Assembly (NCBI GenBank): GCA_001798105.1 | Contig: MGRI01000063.1 | Location: 1,460-8,950, forward strand | Direction of reading: 5' to 3' | DNA: 7,491 bases | DNA from: Deltaproteobacteria bacterium RIFCSPHIGHO2_02_FULL_40_11 | GTDB taxonomy: Bacteria > Bdellovibrionota > JACOXK01 > 2-02-FULL-40-11 | Part shown: in pieces, positions 4,821 through 7,491 of the stretch | How positions within the stretch are numbered: the first letter of the stretch is position 1 | Layout of the letters: the number at the start of each line of letters is the position of its first letter | Program-made: the position numbers and the translations under genes | The notes under the pieces: generated by a model | Told to the model about the DNA's origin: nothing | Databases searched by the model: none | Seen by the model: only the letters and a program-made list of their open reading frames with translations

Positions 4821-7491
4821 GAAGTCTCCTCCTTGTTTAATCCCCAGGTTTTCAGTTGTAACCATTTTAATTGAAAATACTCTCCCAGGTCTTCAAAAAA
4901 AGCATACGTTAAGGGAAGGGCAAGAAGTGTTAAAAGCGTGGCTGAAGTCATTCCGAAAACAGTTGTGACGCCAAAACCTTGATACATTTCTGCCCCTGCG
5001 CCAGAACTAAAAGCCATGGGGAGGGTTCCAAAAATATCTGTGAGTGCGGTAATAAAAATAGGGCGCATGCGATGTTTTACGGCCAATAAGAGAGCTTCTT
5101 TTCGGTCCATGCCGCGCTTTCTTAAAATATTGGTGTATTCAATAATGAGAATCGATGTGTCTACAGTAATGCCAACCAAAAGAATAATGCCAAGCATGAC
5201 AATGACATTTAAATGAAACTGCCAAAGCATCACCCCGAGCCACAGTCCCACAGCTGCAAGCGGGAGTGTGAGCATGAGCGAAAAGGGTTGGGTGAAAGAT
5301 TCAAACTGGGCCGCTAAAATCATATACACCAGAATCATGGCAATGACCAAAGCCAGGAATAAATCTGAAAACGTTTCATGTAGGACTTTTAGGGCGCTTT
5401 CAATTTGAATGAGGTCATTCGATGCTTCGGGGTGACTTGTGCCAATTATTTTTTTAATATCTGATTGAATTTCGCTGAGTGCGCGTCTTTTTGTTTTAAG
5501 ATGGGCCCCAACGAGCGTAGCAGGCGTGTGATCGACGTATTGAATTTGGGTGTTTTCATATACGTCTGTGAGCGTCGCAAATTCTTTCAGGGGTAAAATA
5601 ATATTTTTGCCGTTGGATTTTGCGGGCAGCGGAAGTGTTTTTAAGTTTTCAAAGGTTTTAGTCGTCCTGAGCCCCGGATCCTGCCCGATCACCCGAATCG
5701 CGAAATCCTTTTGTTCTTTGGCTGTCGTAATCTCAGATGCTTTGATGCCTTCTAGATTGCCATAAATAATTTGCGAGATTTCATGGGCCGTTAAGTTTTG
5801 TCGTCTGAGCTTTTCTTGATCTAATTTGACATGTAGACTGGGTGTTTCTTTTTCATGGGAGGCTTCAATATAGAGCAGTTCTGGCACTTCAGATAATTTT
5901 AATTTTAGGGCATTGGCAAGTTGATTTCGAATCTGAAATTCAGGATGTCGAACGACAAGATGAATGTCTGGGCCTTGGCCTTCTGTCATATCCAACTTTG
6001 GGATCGATAAAACGTGTAACTCGCTTTCTGGAATATGGGCATAGTTTTTTCGAGTTTTTTCTAGATAGGCGTCAATGTGTTTTGGGGAAGTGATACCTTG
6101 TTTTAAAGTCACAAAAAAGGAAGCTTCATTGTCTTGAAGGGTGGTGGCAAAGGTTTCAATGTCTTTTTGCTGTGAAAGCTGGTTTTCAATTTCTTTGGTT
6201 TTGGTATTTAAAAGATCAAAGGCTGTGCTTTTGGGAAGTTCCATCTTCATTTCAAAGGTTTTAAACTCGCCCAGGGGAATGAGGTCTAGGCCTGGCAGAA
6301 AGACAATGGAAAACAGGCAGGCGGCATAGATGACAAGCACGCAAATGGCAGCAGGTTTGAGGTGGTCTAATAGGAAGTTGAGGGTGTTTAGGTAGAAATT
6401 CTGGATGCGCGAAGCATATTTTGAAAGCATTTTGAGCCCCCCACGGGACGCTTCTGAATGGGTATGGGGTGTGGGGAAGGGGGAACGCAAACGTTTGAGC
6501 AGCAACGCCGCGGCGCAGGGAATGGCTGTAAATCCCACAATTAAAGATAGCGAAAGCGCCACCACAAATGTAAATGCGATATCATTAAAAAGAATGCCAA
6601 TGACGCCATGAATACACACCACAATGGGAATAAAAATCGAAAGGGTTGTGAGCACAGACGTAAAAACGCCCATGCCTACTTCAAGTGTTCCTTCAACGGC
6701 GGCTCTGGAAGCTGATTTTCCTTCTTCAAAATAATGTCTGTAAATATTTTCTAAAATGACTACCGAACTATCGACCACCATGCCTGCGGCAAGTGTAATC
6801 CCAGCCAATGAAAATACATTTTGGGTAACACCAAAATATTTCATAAATGCAAACGTTCCCACCAGCGATATGGGGATGGTGCAAACAATAATGAGGGTGC
6901 TGGCCGCGCTTCTTAGAAAGAGAAAGATAAAGATTACGGTCAAAAGGGCGCCTTGCCAGAGGTTTCCAAAAAGTATTTTTCGGCTGGTTTGAATGTAAAT
7001 GCCGTCATCTTTACTAATGGTTGTGTTTAGAATTGGATATTCTGTTTTGAAATGTTCGAGCGTTTCTTTTACGTTTTGAATGACATCTAAAGTTGCGCCA
7101 TCGTGTGTTTTTAAGATGGCCAGGGCAATCGAGGGTTTTTGATTAACGCGAGAAATTACTTTAATGGATTGTGTATCAAATTGAATATTTGCAATATCTT
7201 TTAAGTACAGATTTTTTTTAGGAGAAATAGAGATCGGGATATTTTCAATATCCTGTATGGTTTTCAATTGACCTTCTAATTTCAGACTGAGTTCAAAATT
7301 GCCATCAACATAGTTTCCAATCGTGTGTTGAATATTTTCTTTTTGTATTTTTTGAGTGATGTGAAAAAGACTGAGCCCTTGGGAAGCCAGTTTTTCAGAA
7401 TCAATTTGAACCTGTATTTCTTCTGTTTGTGTGCCTAAGGTTTTAATTTTCCCAACGCCTTCAATGCGTTCAAGTGCAGGAATAATTTTCT
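4817..7491 (-). CDS. RND family efflux transporter, 5'-truncated by window edge (RND-A)
   Basis: The frame is open from the stop at 4817-4819 to the right edge, giving 890 visible residues. The TTG at 7265-7267 is internal: translation upstream of it gives good RND sequence (PALERIEGVGKIKTLG, then an I-G-N-Y-V-D-G segment). Aligning PALERIEGV with the companion RND-B protein suggests about 160 N-terminal residues, including TM1, lie outside the window. In fragment numbering, TM2 starts near the F-L-F-L-R-S motif, and TM4 reads G-M-V-V-D240-S241-S-V-V-I-L-E-N (codons about 6767-6772). TM10 reads G-I-T-V-D777-T-S-I-L-I-I-E, with Asp where AcrB has Lys940 (codon 5159-5161). The TM6-TM7 linker is about 50 residues, shorter than in RND-B. 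It shares the RGMDR-[KE]-EA loop and an FFEDLGE tail with RND-B, so the two are paralogues. It is probably a drug- or envelope-compound exporter energised by the proton gradient; the substrate is unknown. Confidence 0.95.
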   Translation of the reverse strand, partial: KIIPALERIEGVGKIKTLGTQTEEIQVQIDSEKLASQGLSLFHITQKIQKENIQHTIGNYVDGNFELSLKLEGQLKTIQDIENIPISISPKKNLYLKDIANIQFDTQSIKVISRVNQKPSIALAILKTHDGATLDVIQNVKETLEHFKTEYPILNTTISKDDGIYIQTSRKILFGNLWQGALLTVIFIFLFLRSAASTLIIVCTIPISLVGTFAFMKYFGVTQNVFSLAGITLAAGMVVDSSVVILENIYRHYFEEGKSASRAAVEGTLEVGMGVFTSVLTTLSIFIPIVVCIHGVIGILFNDIAFTFVVALSLSLIVGFTAIPCAAALLLKRLRSPFPTPHTHSEASRGGLKMLSKYASRIQNFYLNTLNFLLDHLKPAAICVLVIYAACLFSIVFLPGLDLIPLGEFKTFEMKMELPKSTAFDLLNTKTKEIENQLSQQKDIETFATTLQDNEASFFVTLKQGITSPKHIDAYLEKTRKNYAHIPESELHVLSIPKLDMTEGQGPDIHLVVRHPEFQIRNQLANALKLKLSEVPELLYIEASHEKETPSLHVKLDQEKLRRQNLTAHEISQIIYGNLEGIKASEITTAKEQKDFAIRVIGQDPGLRTTKTFENLKTLPLPAKSNGKNIILPLKEFATLTDVYENTQIQYVDHTPATLVGAHLKTKRRALSEIQSDIKKIIGTSHPEASNDLIQIESALKVLHETFSDLFLALVIAMILVYMILAAQFESFTQPFSLMLTLPLAAVGLWLGVMLWQFHLNVIVMLGIILLVGITVDTSILIIEYTNILRKRGMDRKEALLLAVKHRMRPIFITALTDIFGTLPMAFSSGAGAEMYQGFGVTTVFGMTSATLLTLLALPLTYAFFEDLGEYFQLKWLQLKTWGLNKEETS
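4826..4834 (-). promoter_or_regulatory. Strong Shine-Dalgarno (AAGGAGGAG) for the PII-like gene
   Basis: On the minus strand the sequence AAGGAGGAG sits 5 bases before the ATG at 4818-4820. It lies inside the last codons of the RND-A gene (…K-E-E-T-S-stop). It fixes the start of the PII-like gene and is the only strong Shine-Dalgarno at any of the four visible operon junctions. This suggests the small protein is translated at a higher rate than the membrane proteins around it. Confidence 0.85.

Noticed and set aside
4821..4865. Longer start for the PII-like gene at the ATG 4863-4865
   Set aside because: It would extend 49 bases into the RND-A gene, adds a segment not consistent with the first PII-like strand, and bypasses the very strong Shine-Dalgarno in front of the ATG at 4818-4820.
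7265..7267. TTG at 7265-7267 as the real start of RND-A
   Set aside because: Translation continues upstream without a stop to the window edge and gives conserved RND porter-domain sequence, so the gene begins outside the window.
1311..7491. Assignment of the pumps as CusA/CzcA heavy-metal exporters because of the neighbouring PII-like gene
   Set aside because: RND-B has N-N in TM10 where CusA has an acidic residue, and I see no clear methionine cluster in the porter domains. The acidic TM10 residue in RND-A alone is not enough to call metal specificity.

Overview
The window looks like chromosomal DNA from a Gram-negative, fairly A+T-rich bacterium (about 40% G+C by eye). The envelope genes support this: two RND-type inner-membrane pumps, a lipoprotein with an outer-membrane-type sorting signal, and a BamC-like domain. 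I cannot name the genus. A HEAT-like repeat protein, the RND subtype and the codon use would fit a Bdellovibrionota/deltaproteobacterial-type lineage or a candidate phylum, but that is a weak inference.

Layout: the left edge (to 406, + strand) holds the 3' end of a HEAT/ARM-like alpha-repeat protein. It converges, across a 9-base gap, on a compact minus-strand operon that fills the rest of the window and runs off the right edge. In transcription order (right to left) the operon encodes RND transporter A (5' end missing, ends at 4817), a 96-residue PII-like protein (4530-4820), RND transporter B (1311-4529, complete, 1072 aa), a small BamC/NlpB-like lipoprotein (942-1310), and a CPBP-family intramembrane protease (416-958). 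Every junction is tight: ATGA overlap, TAA-ATG abutment, TAA-ATG abutment, and a 17-base overlap. No gene-free stretch exceeds 9 bases, and there is no room for internal promoters or terminators between the operon genes.

How the genes may work together: the two RND proteins are clear paralogues. They share TM4 and TM10 motifs, an N-I-L-R-[RK]-R-G-M-D-R loop and an FF-[DE]-DLG-[DE] tail, but they differ in their presumed proton-relay residues (TM4 Asp-Ala with TM10 Asn-Asn, against TM4 Asp-Ser with TM10 Asp-Thr). A pair of divergent RND subunits in one operon recalls MdtB/MdtC, so a mixed trimer is possible. The PII-like gene between them has the only strong Shine-Dalgarno sequence in the operon and resembles the PII-like proteins reported next to efflux-pump genes. 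It could be a small regulator of pump activity. The lipoprotein and protease may serve pump assembly or quality control, or may simply be co-transcribed. A membrane fusion protein and a TolC-like channel would be expected upstream, beyond position 7491.
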